Shown here: positions 1 through 11,466 of the stretch, in pieces
How the letters are laid out: each line of letters starts with the position of its first letter
Numbering within the stretch: position 1 is the first letter of the stretch
Assembly: GCA_007644065.1 (NCBI GenBank)
Contig: VJWN01000020.1
Location: forward strand, 239,874-303,873
Source of the DNA: Margaritispora aquatica
Lineage: Eukaryota; Ascomycota; Leotiomycetes; Helotiales; Discinellaceae
Reading direction: 5' to 3'
DNA: 64,000 nucleotides
Notes under the pieces: generated by a model
Seen by the model: the letters and a program-made list of their open reading frames with translations, nothing else
What the model was told of the DNA's origin: nothing
The model's database searches: none
Translations under genes and position numbers: made by a program

Positions 1-44
1 ATCAAGCACACATTTCTCACTCCCTATATCAATCCTTATTACAG

Positions 45-448
45 CATTGATCGATATCGTGACCTTAATGGCTGCGCTCATTCCCGTCGTTAGCATCACA
101 GCTACATACTCCATCCGCAAGACTTACTCTCGCCAGCGACTGTGGATGGAGGTCCTCTGGTGTCTGAGCTCCATGGCGGGGATATGGGGTTTGGTGTGGA
201 TATATGGTAGTTTTGATGTTGTATTGGATTGGGTTTCAGTGGGCGCGTTTGTGGGATTACCGATTGGAGCTTGGAATTTGTTGATGGAGTGGGGGATTGC
301 GTATGAGGGGCTTAGCGAAGTCATGCTGTTGTGTTCACAAAAGGAAAAGGGGCAGGAGGTGAAAATGAACGGGTGGGCCTGCGGTTATTTTGTGGGAATT
401 GGGTATACTGCTATTTTGACGATGCTATATTATGCTTTCATGTTCTAG
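45..448 (+). CDS. C-terminal exon of a multi-pass membrane protein (5' part outside window)
   Basis: A probable 3' splice site (TATTACAG, ending at 44) opens this last exon, which runs to a TAG at 446-448. The 133 visible residues have about four hydrophobic segments: a first near the start (TLMAALIPVVSITATYSI), then MEVLWCLSSMAGIWGLVWIY, a third around DWVSVGAFVGLPIGAWNLL, and a last (YFVGIGYTAILTMLYYAFMF) reaching the C-terminus. A short charged loop (CSQKEKGQEVK) precedes the last segment. I do not recognise the family. It is convergent with the serine hydrolase, with only 36 bp between stops. No in-frame ATG begins the exon, which supports a start upstream of the window. Confidence 0.55.
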
Positions 449-484
449 CTACTTGCCAAGAAGAAAACAGCTCGATTAAACTTT

Positions 485-1807
485 CTAGCTTGCTTTCGCC
501 TCGCCAAACCGCTTGTAAATCTCCTGCTCAAAAATGGTCTGCATCTCACCGCTTTGAATATCCCCAAACGGCAAGATATTGCTTCCATAGAAACACGCCA
601 GCCCTGCCTCTCTATCGACAGTCCACAGTGTATTCGCAACGCCACTCCAACTCATCGTACCCTTCTTCTTGCCATACTCAAAGTCCTGCATGACCATCAT
701 CCCACCCAAGCCCCAATTGACCTTCGTCCCCAGAGGTTGAGATGCAAACGCTCCGATATATGGTTCGAATTTGATGAACTCGGCGTAGTCTCTCAAACTG
801 CCTGAATCAGGCGCGAATTGGGGAGTGAAGAGAAGATCGATGCTGGCGGGTGAAAGAAGTGGTGACTTCGGTGAGAGGAGGGACGTCAGGATACGCATGT
901 ACTCCACAGCGCTGCCGATCGTGCCTGCACCACCGATTTCGTCAGCCGTGGGCGTTTTGTAAATTATTGTGTCGGTCCATTCTGCTTTTAGCTTTGGATC
1001 TCTGGCAGGTGGACCATAGTCTGGCTGGCCTTCTCGGCGTGACATCTTCACTAAATTCTTAACGAGGTCGGGGTGAGTCTCTTGGTGAAAAGTGATATTT
1101 TTGATGTCGAGAGGATCCCAGATATTGGCTTGCATGTATGCTTCTAGAGTGGTGTTGTTGAGGCGAGACACAAGCAGGCCAGTCCAATCCGTGGAAACGC
1201 CATAAGTCCAGCTAGTTCCAGGCTCAAAGACGAGTGGAACAGTGATATCACGCATCATGTTGGTAGTTGGATTTATGGTAGGCTCGTTACGAGAGGCACG
1301 GTAATGTGTAAGGAGTGTATGCATTCCATCGTAAGCTAGACCGGATGAGTGCGTAAGAAGGTGTCTGATTGTTGTTAATGATGATGCCCATGAACAAACA
1401 GTCAATAATCTACCTCAAGGTGATGGGCACAGTAGACTTCTTGAATGTCGCCTCTCCCGAGTCTAAGAACCCAGTGATGATGTCGAGATCCTTCAATTCT
1501 GGCAATACAATGAATACGGGATCATCAAGTCCTATTTGACCACGTTCGACGCATTGGATAGCAGAGATACTTGTCATAAGTTTGGTGCAAGATGCCATGA
1601 TGAAGGTTGCGTCGAGGTCCATCGGTGTGCCAGGGGTCTTCTCCCCAAATGTGCCTTGGTAATTAAATTTGCCTGTGCGATCATGAGTATATGAGCCTAG
1701 TAGGGCTATGGGGACCTGTTACCTGTGGCATCACTAGCGAGGAGGACAACTCCAGGAATGACCTTAGCTGCACATGCAGCTTCAAACTGTTCTTCCATTG
1801 ATGCCAT
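485..1807 (-). CDS. Serine hydrolase, class C beta-lactamase / LovD-like transesterase family
   Basis: Three exons, 1723-1807, 1414-1672 and 485-1364, separated by 50 and 49 nt introns, give 407 residues, the usual length for fungal LovD/EstB-like enzymes. Exon 1 begins MASMEEQFEAACAAKVIPGV, typical of the family N-terminus. The SxxK nucleophile motif is seen as ASCTK in exon 2 (with a preceding FIM), and the second catalytic motif is a Tyr in SWTYGVS. HLLTHSSGL and the C-terminal GGMMV/W-x-G region also fit. Family members hydrolyse esters or amides or transfer acyl groups, some in secondary metabolism. No biosynthetic genes lie next to it, so the substrate is unknown. There is no signal peptide, so it is probably cytosolic. 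The splice joins restore PITLRHLLTHSSG, which strongly supports the model. Confidence 0.85.
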
Positions 1808-3474
1808 GACTGAAACAGGCTTTGTAGCACGGAGTGATATTGAGTCAAACTCCAACAATCAAAACCAACTTGCTTCCTTCAAGTCGAAGAAGGAGTGGGA
1901 TGGGTAAATATAACAAATCTAGCTACCTAATAGGAACCGAGAAAGAGCCGGTGATTTATCAAAAGACAGGTTACAGTACAAGGTGGGATGCGAAGTTGAC
2001 CCACCATGAACATCATGATTGCAGTGATTGGTGCGGAAGAGTTGCCGAATTGCCTACATAAGATCGACAGTGACCACAGTTGAAAACATCGAAATGGCAG
2101 TAGAAACATTAGGAGTAATCATAATTGTACTGAATAAGATTTATAAAGGAGAAATGAGGTTAAGATCATCGTAACCAATAACGTTCACTAGCTGATTGGG
2201 TTTACTGAAGATTGTTGGAACGACATCGCGAACCACAGATGTGCACTCCAGCTGCTGTGAAATGAAATTGTCAATAACACGATCTGTTGATGTCGAGGAA
2301 GTGGGAAAGCATCAGTTTAATTCTGTTACAATACTCGGCGATGTGCGTGAGAGCGGAATGCGAACTTTTGATTGAGCTTACAATTCAAGTTCAAGCCGGT
2401 GATCTTGTGTGTCCGACTTGGAGCTCCTGAGCTCGAACGTCTGAATGTATCCGGGATTCAACTCGACTCATGAAATATATTGTTTGCATGCTTTGGGAAG
2501 TATCTAATAACCCTGACAGAGGACTTTATGTGTGCGTCAAAGCAGCCAAATTAGGATTGGACGGAACAGTACTCTTGTTCGACATCGCGCGGATTTCTGC
2601 TATCACTTGATACCATTATCGAGGGGGTTGAAGTCAAGCTACACTGATGCATTGGAATCGCAAGAGCTCTTTGCTTAGATTTTGTTGTGTCAGCGTTTCT
2701 GTGAGTCGTAAGTATAGTGAGGTATATGAATGACCAGCTGACTTCGTGTACATTCGAGCGAACTTGAATAAATATTCGTCAAGTTCCCTTGAAATCGAAA
2801 ATTTAGGGCAGAAATTTGCTCGCAGATATGCTTCATGTGGTTATTAGTGACTGACATACGCATGGCGGTGGCAGACGTACCTTGGGCAACATCAAGCTGA
2901 CCTGTCAGCTTTTAGACGATCCTGAGCTCTTCAGCTCAAGCCTTCTATTCAAGCTTCAGGACAGACAATTACATTGCAACTATAACATATGATCAATGAA
3001 GAGTTGGTGTTCTTGTCAATCTACCAAGAATCGTTTGCCATTTTTCTGACGCTCTCAAGAAGATGAAGGGGAATATTAACGGCTGGACTACCAGTGTATC
3101 ATTGGTGTTTTTGAGAGCATCGAAACGATGGCATCTGGTTTATATCCCTGCAAATTTCGGCATAAAAGAAGATAGTCCTCGTTGTGGTGTGTAAGTCGTG
3201 ATGTTCGCCAGAAGCAAGGTAGATAACCGAATTCCTAGTGCACTTCATAGCTTCTAGACTTCTGGGCTCTAAGTATTCAACGTTGATGTTAGTAAGCATA
3301 AGCAGCGACTAAAGATCCTTGCAATTCTAATGAGAGAAAAGAAGATGTGTGAGTATTGGGATAGTATTATGATTGAAGTGCGAGACTTGTCAGTCTCCTA
3401 TGCTTTGGGGATTCTCTCCGACTGGTCTCATCACATGACCGCGAGCACCACTTCCTCCCGTTCTCCTCTCCCTC
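1808..3474. other. Intergenic, no supportable gene
   Basis: About 1.7 kb of AT-leaning sequence upstream of the serine hydrolase. Only short unsupported reading frames are present. A minus-strand frame near 3099-3299 reads somewhat like protein but has no start context or continuation, so it may be a relic. Confidence 0.5.
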
Positions 3475-3993
3475 TCATCCTTCAACAACTTTCCTCTTCA
3501 AATCCTCGTTGAACGTCTCAAACATCCCCAGCGTCTTCCCTCTCATTCCACCAAGCCAAGTAGGCCACCACTCCAAGAACATGAACCCCAAGACCCCACT
3601 CATAACCTCGCTCTGCACAAACTTCATTCTGGGCCCTCCACCTGTTCCATCATCCTCCAAGTCCTCAAATTCAAACAAATGCTTCCCAGTCAGAAGCCCG
3701 TACATTGAGCCTTGCCACGCGAAAGATGTGGGCGTGTTGGCCGTGACGACTGGGTGGAGTGTTGTACCGTTAGCACAGAAGATGATGGCGTCTCCGGGGA
3801 TGAGGTCGACGGGTGCTTTGATGGGGGAGTCGATGATGAAGGCTGTGGTATAGTTGATTATGCAGGGGAAGTCGAGAAACTGTGTTGTGTGAGTGCTTTG
3901 TCTGTTTTACCCCAGAGACAGAGGACATACTATTGCGCGGACTTGAGCTGCTGTAGCTGGGATGATGATTTGTGAGTGCATTCGTTCTCCCAT
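3475..3993 (-). CDS. SRPBCC (START-like) domain protein
   Basis: Two exons, 3931-3993 and 3475-3879, joined across a 50 nt intron (GTATGT...ACACAG), give 155 residues. The protein starts MGERMHSQIIIPATAAQVRA, runs into FLDFPCIINYTTAFI, and ends with a long C-terminal helix carrying EWWPTWLGGMRGKTLGMFET and DLKRKVVEG. This order (N-terminal beta strand with INAPA-like start, central WQGS strand, C-terminal amphipathic helix with FNEDLKR) is that of the fungal SRPBCC/polyketide-cyclase-like fold, which binds hydrophobic ligands. An alternative in-frame ATG lies at 3981. The ligand is unknown and there is no secretion signal. Confidence 0.75.
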
Positions 3994-5163
3994 GTTATCA
4001 GATGACAGAATATCAATATAGGTAAGGTAAGAGTTGAGTTGTGATGTTCTCAATTTCGTTTATATATTTGGTTAGGTGCCAAAGCGATATTCCCGCGTGG
4101 CTCTATTTTTCGAATCGTTCTTTCTCGTTGCTTATCAATCAAAAAGTTTAAGTGTGATGAGGCAGTTGCATATATTCTCATAGACTCGGTGCCTATATAT
4201 GTACGCGTCTCGGAAGAACATCTTATCTTCTTTGCAATGGTGGAGGAGATGGTGGCTTCAAAACGGGAAGATATTGGTCCGCATAAACGCCACATATAAT
4301 TCCCCCAGGAAAAAAAAAAATCCATCTCACGAAGTGTTCAAAATATTTGGTCTATGACGATACTGGGAACAAAGTAGCTGGCGTGAGTACATTTTATTTA
4401 AAAAAAAAAAAAATAGGTTCATTTGGTATTATTTTGATTCGAAACTTTATAGAGGTAGTGAAATGACATTCAATCTCATACTGTTCACTTCATACATCTC
4501 AGGGATCGAAGACAACTCAACTAGTTTTATTTTCCTATATTCACACCCAAAACAAATTTGTGGTATTCAGTCTGATAATTCATGTTTATGCAGGTTTTAT
4601 GAAAGCCATTTCATCAATTTCTACGGCTTCAGAGCTATAATTTTCCCATCCTCGCTCATGACAATACCACCACAATTTTCATCTAGAAAACAAGCAAGCG
4701 AGAACGGCCAAATCTTTTGCGACAATGATCTGCTCATCTTTTTATTCTCTCAATTCATTACAGCTTCTATGCTATGCATATAATTATTATCACCACCGAC
4801 CTCTTGGGAACCGTAAGAAAGCATGGGTGCATGCACAAAATATTCATGACTTAGTGATTTGAAGCTGCTGGAAGGTGCCCATGCGACATTTCCAGATACT
4901 GGTTGCGTCGCGAGAGCATTGTGTAGTTCATTGTATATTGCTGAGGATCTGTGGGAGTTCAATTCTTGCGATGATTGTCAACTGGCTTCACTGGCAAAGC
5001 AGGGAAAGAATCGACAGCAGGCAATGGGAAATGAAATTGACAGTGATAGTTCCTGAACGTCAGCCCAAGGATTCCTTCTTTCTTCATGCTAAAGTTTCTG
5101 CTGTCAAGTCTCGTCCAATTATTCAACTTTTCGCAGCCTAAGAAACCATCATCAATCCGCCTC
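3994..5163. other. Intergenic spacer
   Basis: 1.2 kb with poly-A tracts near 4311-4319 and 4399-4411. It contains only short frames without homology that I can recognise; the 91- and 106-codon frames here have AT-driven composition and no intron support. Confidence 0.5.
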
Positions 5164-6200
5164 TCAAGTAGAAAACTCCTCCACAACATCCAGAAACTGC
5201 TCCCAGAATTCCTCTTCCCCCTCATCTTCGTCCTCATCCTCATCCGCACCCAACACCACCCCCTCCAACTCCAACTCCGCTTGCCTAGTATCTGCACTCC
5301 CCTTCCTCTTGACCACGACCCCCTTCCCCTCGCCCGTCCCCAAAACCTCCACACCCACCTTCTCCCACCGACAAGCCCAACCCCTCGTGCCGGGAAACTT
5401 TCCCGTCTCATGCACCACCGCGCCCTCGACCCTCTTATTGCCCTCACTGACCGAGTCATCAAACCCGACAACAGGCCTCACATGCTCGCTCACACTCGAT
5501 CTCCGCAGCGCCGTGACGCCCGTGGGATCGAATGGTGCTGGGAGGCCGGGCGTGAATGTCTGTGGCGAGGAGAGAGACGTCCACGTCGCGTGCGTCATGA
5601 GGATGAGGCCCGTCAGCATGTAGATCTGCGGCGGCGAGCGAGACTTGGAGAGCGTAGCAGCGGCGGAGAGGTGGGCCGAAAGCCAAGCTTTGGCAACAGG
5701 GGAGGTGAGTGTCTGTTCAGTGAAGAACTTTTGTGGGCTGTTTGCCAGACTTAGCATTAGCCTTCCTGCTTCCCTCTTATGTTTGGGACTGGAAATGCAC
5801 GAACTCTTTAATCTCAAGCTTCATGGACTTAGCAGCAGCCACGACTCGGTATCTCTGCCCCTCACTCTCATCCGCGGAATCTTCTTCGCCTTCATTTTCG
5901 TCCTTGCCGAGCGTCAAGGCGTAGTTCTGTAAAGGCTTGCATTCTGCCCATGAGGGGGCTGGCTCGGAGGGACTTTGAGTTTTTACTGTTAGTGATTGCT
6001 CTTCTTTCTTTTCCAATTTGAATTTGAATATCGAAATTGAGAAATGAGGTAAAGGAAAAGACTTACTCGGTATAGCTCTTCTCAACGTACGGCTCATACG
6101 CCTTTGGATCCTTGATGGAATGCACCAAGTTTCCTAGATGGAGGTGTTTGGCGTCGATGCCAGAGTTATAGGTTGTGTATGAGACTTTTTGCTTCGACAT
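5164..6200 (-). CDS. Conserved-looking fungal protein of unknown function with acidic C-terminus
   Basis: Three exons, 6067-6200, 5805-5972 and 5164-5749, give about 295 residues. Start MSKQKVSYTTYNSGIDAKHL; exon 2 contains SWAECKPLQNYALTLGKDEN; exon 3 contains LANSPQKFFTEQTLTSPVAK and a GTRGWACRWEKVGVEV strand-rich region. The C-terminus is a low-complexity run of Glu/Asp (GADEDEDEDEGEEEF). The first junction is firm; the second uses a weaker GTTCGT donor, chosen because it alone keeps both frames. No signal peptide or membrane segment is seen. I do not recognise a domain. The mixed beta/acidic architecture and lack of motifs leave the role open. Confidence 0.65.
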
Positions 6201-6740
6201 GGTTGGCAGAGTAAACAGTTCTAATTTTCTCAATTGATTGGGAATGAGTCTGCGAATGAGTTTGTTATAAAGAGCTTGATTGAACAAAACAACAAGATTT
6301 AAAGACGAGAAGAGAGCTCTCAAGGTCAGGTCAGGTCAAGTGAACTCAAGGTCACACAGAGCTTCACTTACCCCGCACCCCGCACTTTTGGCTTTGGCCT
6401 CGTCCCAAACCAGCCACCAGCTGGCTATTCCCCATCGTACGTGCAGCTGTCGATCTCCCTCTTGTCTCACTCCCACCAATTAAGAACTAACTAGCAGTCC
6501 TTTTCAATCGTCACATCAACAAAGTCCCTTACTCTGGCTCTCAACTCTTGTCCCTTACCCCACTTATCTCGCTTCGCACCCTCACCTCATGCATTCTCCC
6601 TCTTGCTAAGCGAACATTCCGGTGGGTGCATAACATCACATCAACGACTTCTTGATGTTTGTTTTTTCGTTTACTTTCTATGAACCCCTTGCCTGCCCCT
6701 AATCAACTTTTGTTGCTTTCAAGAGCGACGAAACGAGGAT
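6201..6740. other. Intergenic, promoter side of the acidic-tailed gene
   Basis: C/T-rich sequence with no gene that I can support. It ends at the rRNA-derived fragment. Confidence 0.5.
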
Positions 6741-7262
6741 CGCCTTGTCAGATAGCCGCAAAAACCAATTATCCGAACCAGCGATTTTCAACTGAATAAC
6801 CATTCATTACGGTGACGGTTATTATCAGTAGGGGGTACAACCCAACCTGTCTCACGATGGTCTAAACCCAGCTCGCGTTCTCTATTCAAGTGTACCAACC
6901 TAAGCCTAACCATTTCGCTTTAAGCTTCGAGCACAAGTACCATAAGCCCGCCAGTAGTATATATACTACGTAAGAGTCGACACCTTACCGCGCGTCACGT
7001 ACGCCCTGCGAAAGGCTGTACTCAAGATTAGCTAGCAGGCGAGGGAGATCAAAAAGTAACATCGCTATGAACACTTGTCTACTACAAGCCAGTTATCCCC
7101 TGTAGTAACTTTTCTAGCACCTCTCGCCTTAAATTCCAAGTGACCAAAGGATCAATAAGCCACACTTTCATGGTTTATATTCACACCGAAAATCATAATC
7201 AAAATCAAAATCAAGGGGGACTTTACCCTTTTCTCCTACTAGACATTTCTATCTCTACAAGG
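6741..7262 (-). pseudogene. Decayed fragment of nuclear 28S (LSU) rRNA
   Basis: Read on the minus strand, several blocks match conserved eukaryotic LSU rRNA domains V-VI in the right order: AAGGGTAAAGTCCCCCTTGA, TTTTCGGTGTGAATATAAAC, ACAGGGGATAACTGGCTTGT, TTCATAGCGA then TTTTTGAT, GAGCTGGGTTTAGACCATCG with GAGACAGG following, and TTCGGATAATTGGTTTTTGC with GGCTATCTGA following. Compared with my memory of fungal LSU, most differences are C-to-T or G-to-A. About 60 nt near 6985-7046 does not belong to the rRNA. It is too diverged and truncated to be functional, and no 5.8S or ITS accompanies it. It looks like an ectopic rDNA copy altered by repeat-induced point mutation. Confidence 0.8.
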
Positions 7263-7757
7263 CCTCCCTCCTAGGAAGAGCGAAAATAAGGTCAGGTTGC
7301 GTAAGACTACTTTATATGGGGTCTCCCGTCAATCAGGTGCTCGAATTGAAGACGAGGAGGTATCAGACACGTTGTGGAATTGGGAATGTACTGAGTAATC
7401 TATCTGACCTGAGAACGTAAGTACATGAGAAGTACTGTTTCAGTCTCCCCCTCGCCATTCACTTCGCATCACGGAAAGAGCTTAGGTACGAAAGCTGGAG
7501 ACGGGAGAGCACAAGCGAGGTGACATTAATGGCTTCTCGAATGTGAAGATCAAATGTGAAGATCAACACTAGTAGTCTCGACATCTTGTACAATTTCGGT
7601 GATGAGCGTGTAATATCTCAACTCCTCAAACCTCAAACTTGCTTTTGAAGTTCTTGAAAAGGAATAGTTAGAATAAATGTCCCAGTAGTTAAACAGTCAT
7701 GTTCCAGAGAGAACCGAGCGATATTTATTCGTTCATTTTTTCCACACACCACCACGT
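7263..7757. other. Intergenic between LSU fragment and HIS7 stop
   Basis: Possibly further, unrecognisable rDNA (weak resemblance only up to about 7330). A short direct repeat (TGTGAAGATCAA twice) lies at 7541-7566. No gene seen. Confidence 0.4.
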
Positions 7758-9446
7758 CTAGATATCCTTCTCAAACCTCCTAACCCTCAAGCCCCTCCCC
7801 TCTAACTCTACCTTCACATCACTAACAGTAAACTCGCCCCTGTGAAACATACCCGCCCCCAACGCCGCATCCGTCGTTGTCTGCTCAAACACCTCGACGA
7901 AATGCCCCGGATTCCCCGCACCACTAGACGCAATAACAGGTATGCTCACCGCGGTCTTGACTTGCCTTATGAGCTCAAGATCAAAGCCCGAGTTTGTGCC
8001 GTCCTTGTCAATGCAGTTCAGCAGCAGCTCGCCGCATCCCATGGCCTCCACTGCAGTGGCGAGCTGCACCACGTCCATGTCGCGAGTCTCGCGCCCGCCT
8101 TTGATCGTGCATGCATACCAGCATGTAGTCTCGCCATTGGGGCCAGGGTACGATGTTGCCACCGTGCTGTGTGTTGTTTCCGCCGCGGAAGAAACGTACA
8201 CTCGTTTTGGGTCAACACTAACAACCACGGCTTGGTTACCGTAGGCTTGGGAGATCTGCTCGATTGCCGTTGTGCCAGACAGTTTCTTGTCAGCGGCGTA
8301 GTATGCTTCTGCAGCGATCACGGCGTCCGAACCAATGGAAACTTTGTCCGCACCGCTCTTGAAATACATGGTTGCTATTTCGAGGGCGGATACTTTGGTC
8401 CCATCCGTGTCTGTTGTGTCGCGGATCCCACCACCGATGGTGAGAGGCACGAAAACAGTCTCTGATGTCCTGCGCAAGATCTCCAGCATTGGGAGATCTG
8501 CCAGCGGACAGTCTCGAAAACTAGTAATATTGAGGAATGTGATCTCGTCTGCCCCTTGCTCGTAGTATTTCCTTGCCATCTCTACCGGTTTTCCTAGATT
8601 CCTCACGTTTCCTCCCTCAGTCTTCTCTCGCACATCGTATTGATCCCCTTTGGTCACCACCAAGTCTCCCTGATCGTTCGTCCGTACGTCCAAGCATGCA
8701 ATAACCCTTCGTGTCAACCCCTCCTCCACAGCCGCTATCCCCGCAACCCCAGCCTCCTCGTCGCCGTCCAAGAAAGCTTTTATGACCCTCAAACCAGCCG
8801 AACCACTCTTTTCGGGGTGGAACTGCGTTGCAAGCACATTCCCCTTGGCCACCGCACCCACGAATTCTTCGTCTCCATACCGTGCCGTAGCAACTTTCCA
8901 ACCCTGCGCTTCCAATTCGCCCTTCTTATACGGAATCTTATATGAATGAACATAATAGTATTTCGAGCTCGGCCTCAATCCATACACCTGCTTGTCTGCC
9001 GTATTCGCGCTGTTCCACCCGATGTGTGGCACCGCTTTCGTAGCATCGTCGAATCGATCAAGTCGTCCTTTGATGTGACCTAGCCCAGGTGTAGATGGGC
9101 TCTCAGTCGATCCCTCGAACAGCACTTGTAGCCCAACGCAGATTGCCATGAACGGTTTGCCGGAATCAATGTGCTTCTGTATGGCGGGGAGGTAGCCGGC
9201 ATTGGAGAATTGCGTCATGCAGTGTCCGAAGTGACCTACGCCTGGGAGGATGAGTTTCTGGGCGCATCAGCGTCAATTGAGGTGAGGGTGAAATCTGATG
9301 TGGTAGTGTCTGGTTTGACTCACATCTGCTTTCTCAACGTCCGCTGGTGATCGTACCCATTCGACTGTGTAGCCGACTTTCTCGATGGCATTGACCAAAC
9401 TGCGGACATTGCCTGCGACGTAATCGAGGAGGTGGACGGTAGGCAT
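7758..9446 (-). CDS. HIS7: Imidazole glycerol phosphate synthase, glutamine amidotransferase:cyclase
   Basis: Two exons, 9324-9446 and 7758-9257, with a 66 nt intron, encode 540 residues, close to the yeast His7 length. The N-terminal class I amidotransferase (HisH part, starts [20 protein letters not shown]) has the nucleophile Cys near residue 81 ([14 protein letters not shown]) and the His/Glu pair in [10 protein letters not shown]. The C-terminal HisF barrel has the catalytic Asp residues in [11 protein letters not shown] and VSVDPKRV, and phosphate-binding GGGIR and SSGAG loops. It converts PRFAR plus glutamine-derived ammonia to IGP and AICAR, linking histidine and purine synthesis in the cytosol. 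A TGAGTCA element lies about 80 bp upstream of the ATG. Identity is not in doubt. Confidence 0.97.
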
Positions 9447-9528
9447 TTTGGAGGAGAGTTGGGGAGGATTGTGGGAGTTGAATGAAGGGTGGAGAGTTCT
9501 TAATGTACTATTTTTTTGTTGTGTTTGG

Positions 9529-9535
9529 TGAGTCA
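9529..9535. promoter_or_regulatory. TGAGTCA, candidate CPC1/Gcn4 site
   Basis: Palindromic TGASTCA 83-89 bp upstream of the HIS7 ATG. This is the known binding motif of the cross-pathway control bZIP factor (Gcn4/CPC1/CpcA), which induces histidine genes during amino-acid starvation. The position is right for a core promoter element; function is inferred. Confidence 0.6.
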
Positions 9536-10221
9536 AGTCAACAGAGAAATTTACCCCGCGCTAAATTTCCACCTCCGCCAAGCGAAAATGGAGGGGTATA
9601 TCTGGAGTGAGATTGTGTCGTATTGCCAAACCAGAAAAAAAAAATGTCTATTACTGTTTAGGACATAGAAGGTAGTAAACAAAGTCAATAGTATCTTATG
9701 TAAGAGCAAAAGATGACAGAATTGAGCAATTCTTCACAAGCCGTTAATATTGCCGCTATCTGGTGAAGTGATTCCATGATATCAGCGAACACTTAATCAA
9801 ACGAAAACTATATAGCGACACAAACGAATAGTTTATTCAGTAATCGTACAGAAAATAGTTATGCTATATCATCGCCCTTCACTTTCACCTTCACTTATAC
9901 ATGAATACTATATTGCGACCTAAAATTAAGGTAGAAAGAGACGAGTCGAACTCAAGGCACGTTCAGCCAGAAGATAACATAAAAGCCATCTGCCTTTACC
10001 GTAGTGAACAAATTGAGCTATGTTGCTTCTGTCAATATATACATTGAGTCTTGAATTAAGGCGAGAATCAATCTCATCTTGATATTTCTAGATTACAAAA
10101 AATTCTGATGTTTACCGAGTTTTCAAAATGCAATCTATTTAACACTGCCAAAAATCCCCAATTCGATCTACCTTTCCACCTGTCACTTCTCCAACTCTTC
10201 TCTTATATTCATACGAATTAC
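9536..10221. other. Intergenic, HIS7 upstream region
   Basis: AT-rich spacer behind the 3' end of the next minus-strand gene. No gene or RNA recognised. Confidence 0.5.
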
Positions 10222-11466
10222 CTATTCTTCCTCCCCCTCCTCCTCCCTATCTACCTCTACCAGACAACCCTGCGCCTGCTCCAACCCCATCAACGGCTGG
10301 CTCTTCACCAATCCATTCCCATTCCCATTCTCACTCGCACTCACACCCGTCCCATGCCTCAACACCTCCGGATGTTCCTCCAGATACCACTCCCCAACCA
10401 ACTTCTCGACCCTCCTCAACCGAACCAACAAAGCCTCCTCGCTAACCCCAACCAACATCCCCTTCTTCCACTCCCGATCCACATCCTCGACCAGAACCTC
10501 GACCTCCGTTCTCGTCCTCGGGCGTCCCAACTCCTTCAGCCTGCCCAAAAATCTCCTAAAGCCCCTATCGCGGGGATTCTCGCCTCGTCGCCACCACGCG
10601 CGCGTCTGCATGCCCAGGAGCAAAGGGTGATCATACGTCCTATGGACGTTCCGATCCGCGAGCATCTCCCACGTCGTGGAGAGGTACACGCTTGACGTCC
10701 CAAGGAGCAGCGCAACTAGGGCCGGGGAGTCGGAGACGAAATGCCCAATGAGCACCACGTGGACGATCAGCACGATCAGCACCCAGTCCTGCCACTACCC
10801 AATTTTGAACCCCAGGTACGCCGTCGTAGCGAGTGTGATGAGCCCCAGCGCAATGAAGAAGACGCTCTCGTTGAAGGTTGTCACGGGCGGGATGAGCGCG
10901 GCAAGGGAGAGGTGATACGTGATGAAGACGTTGCAGGCGATGTTGAATGGGACGAAGATAGCCTAGAGCAGGACGTACCGCGCCCAGAGGTAGGCAATGG
11001 CGCCAAGCCAGACGAAGGGGTGGTTTTCGAGGAATAGAGGATCTTTGGTTCGGCGTGGTGGGAGCGTCCAGATCGTGCTCGCTTCGTCCCAGTACGTTTT
11101 GTTGATAGTCCAGCAGAGATCATCCGGGCCCGTGAAGCGCGTGCTCGTGTGGCCGTATTTCACGCTTGCCAGGAGCGTAAGGACCACGGATAGGGCAATG
11201 TTGGTGTATGCCTCTGCTTGCAGGACGTGCCAGGCTTCGATCCAATGCGGCGGACCGTCGGCGTGCTCGTACAGGTAGAGACGGATGTAGATTGCCGATG
11301 GGAAGAGGAAGATGATTAGCAAAAGACAAGCGGTTGTGAGGTATTGGTAGGATAGGGAGAGGTGGAAGGAGGGCGATTTGGTGAGCGAGATAGCCAGAGG
11401 AGCACCGAGGAGGAAGATGGCGAGGCCAAAGTCGTCAGTCCGTGGGGGTGTGTAGGGGAATGTCAT
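10222..11466 (-). pseudogene. Multi-pass membrane protein gene with two in-frame TAG codons
   Basis: One uninterrupted frame from ATG at 11466 to the stop at 10222 (414 sense positions), broken only by TAG at 10963-10965 and TAG near 10798-10800. Sequence on both sides is protein-like and in the same frame: upstream AIAYLWARYVLL, between the stops AIFVPFNIACNVFITYHLSL and ITLATTAYLGFKIG, then WQDWVLIVLIVHVVLIGHF. There are about seven hydrophobic segments, then a charged cytosolic tail (REEEGEEE end). The family is unknown to me. No GT-AG pair removes either stop without destroying membrane segments. Both positions would suit Trp or Gln. It is either a young pseudogene or a transcript repaired by UAG-to-UGG editing. 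Confidence 0.6.
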
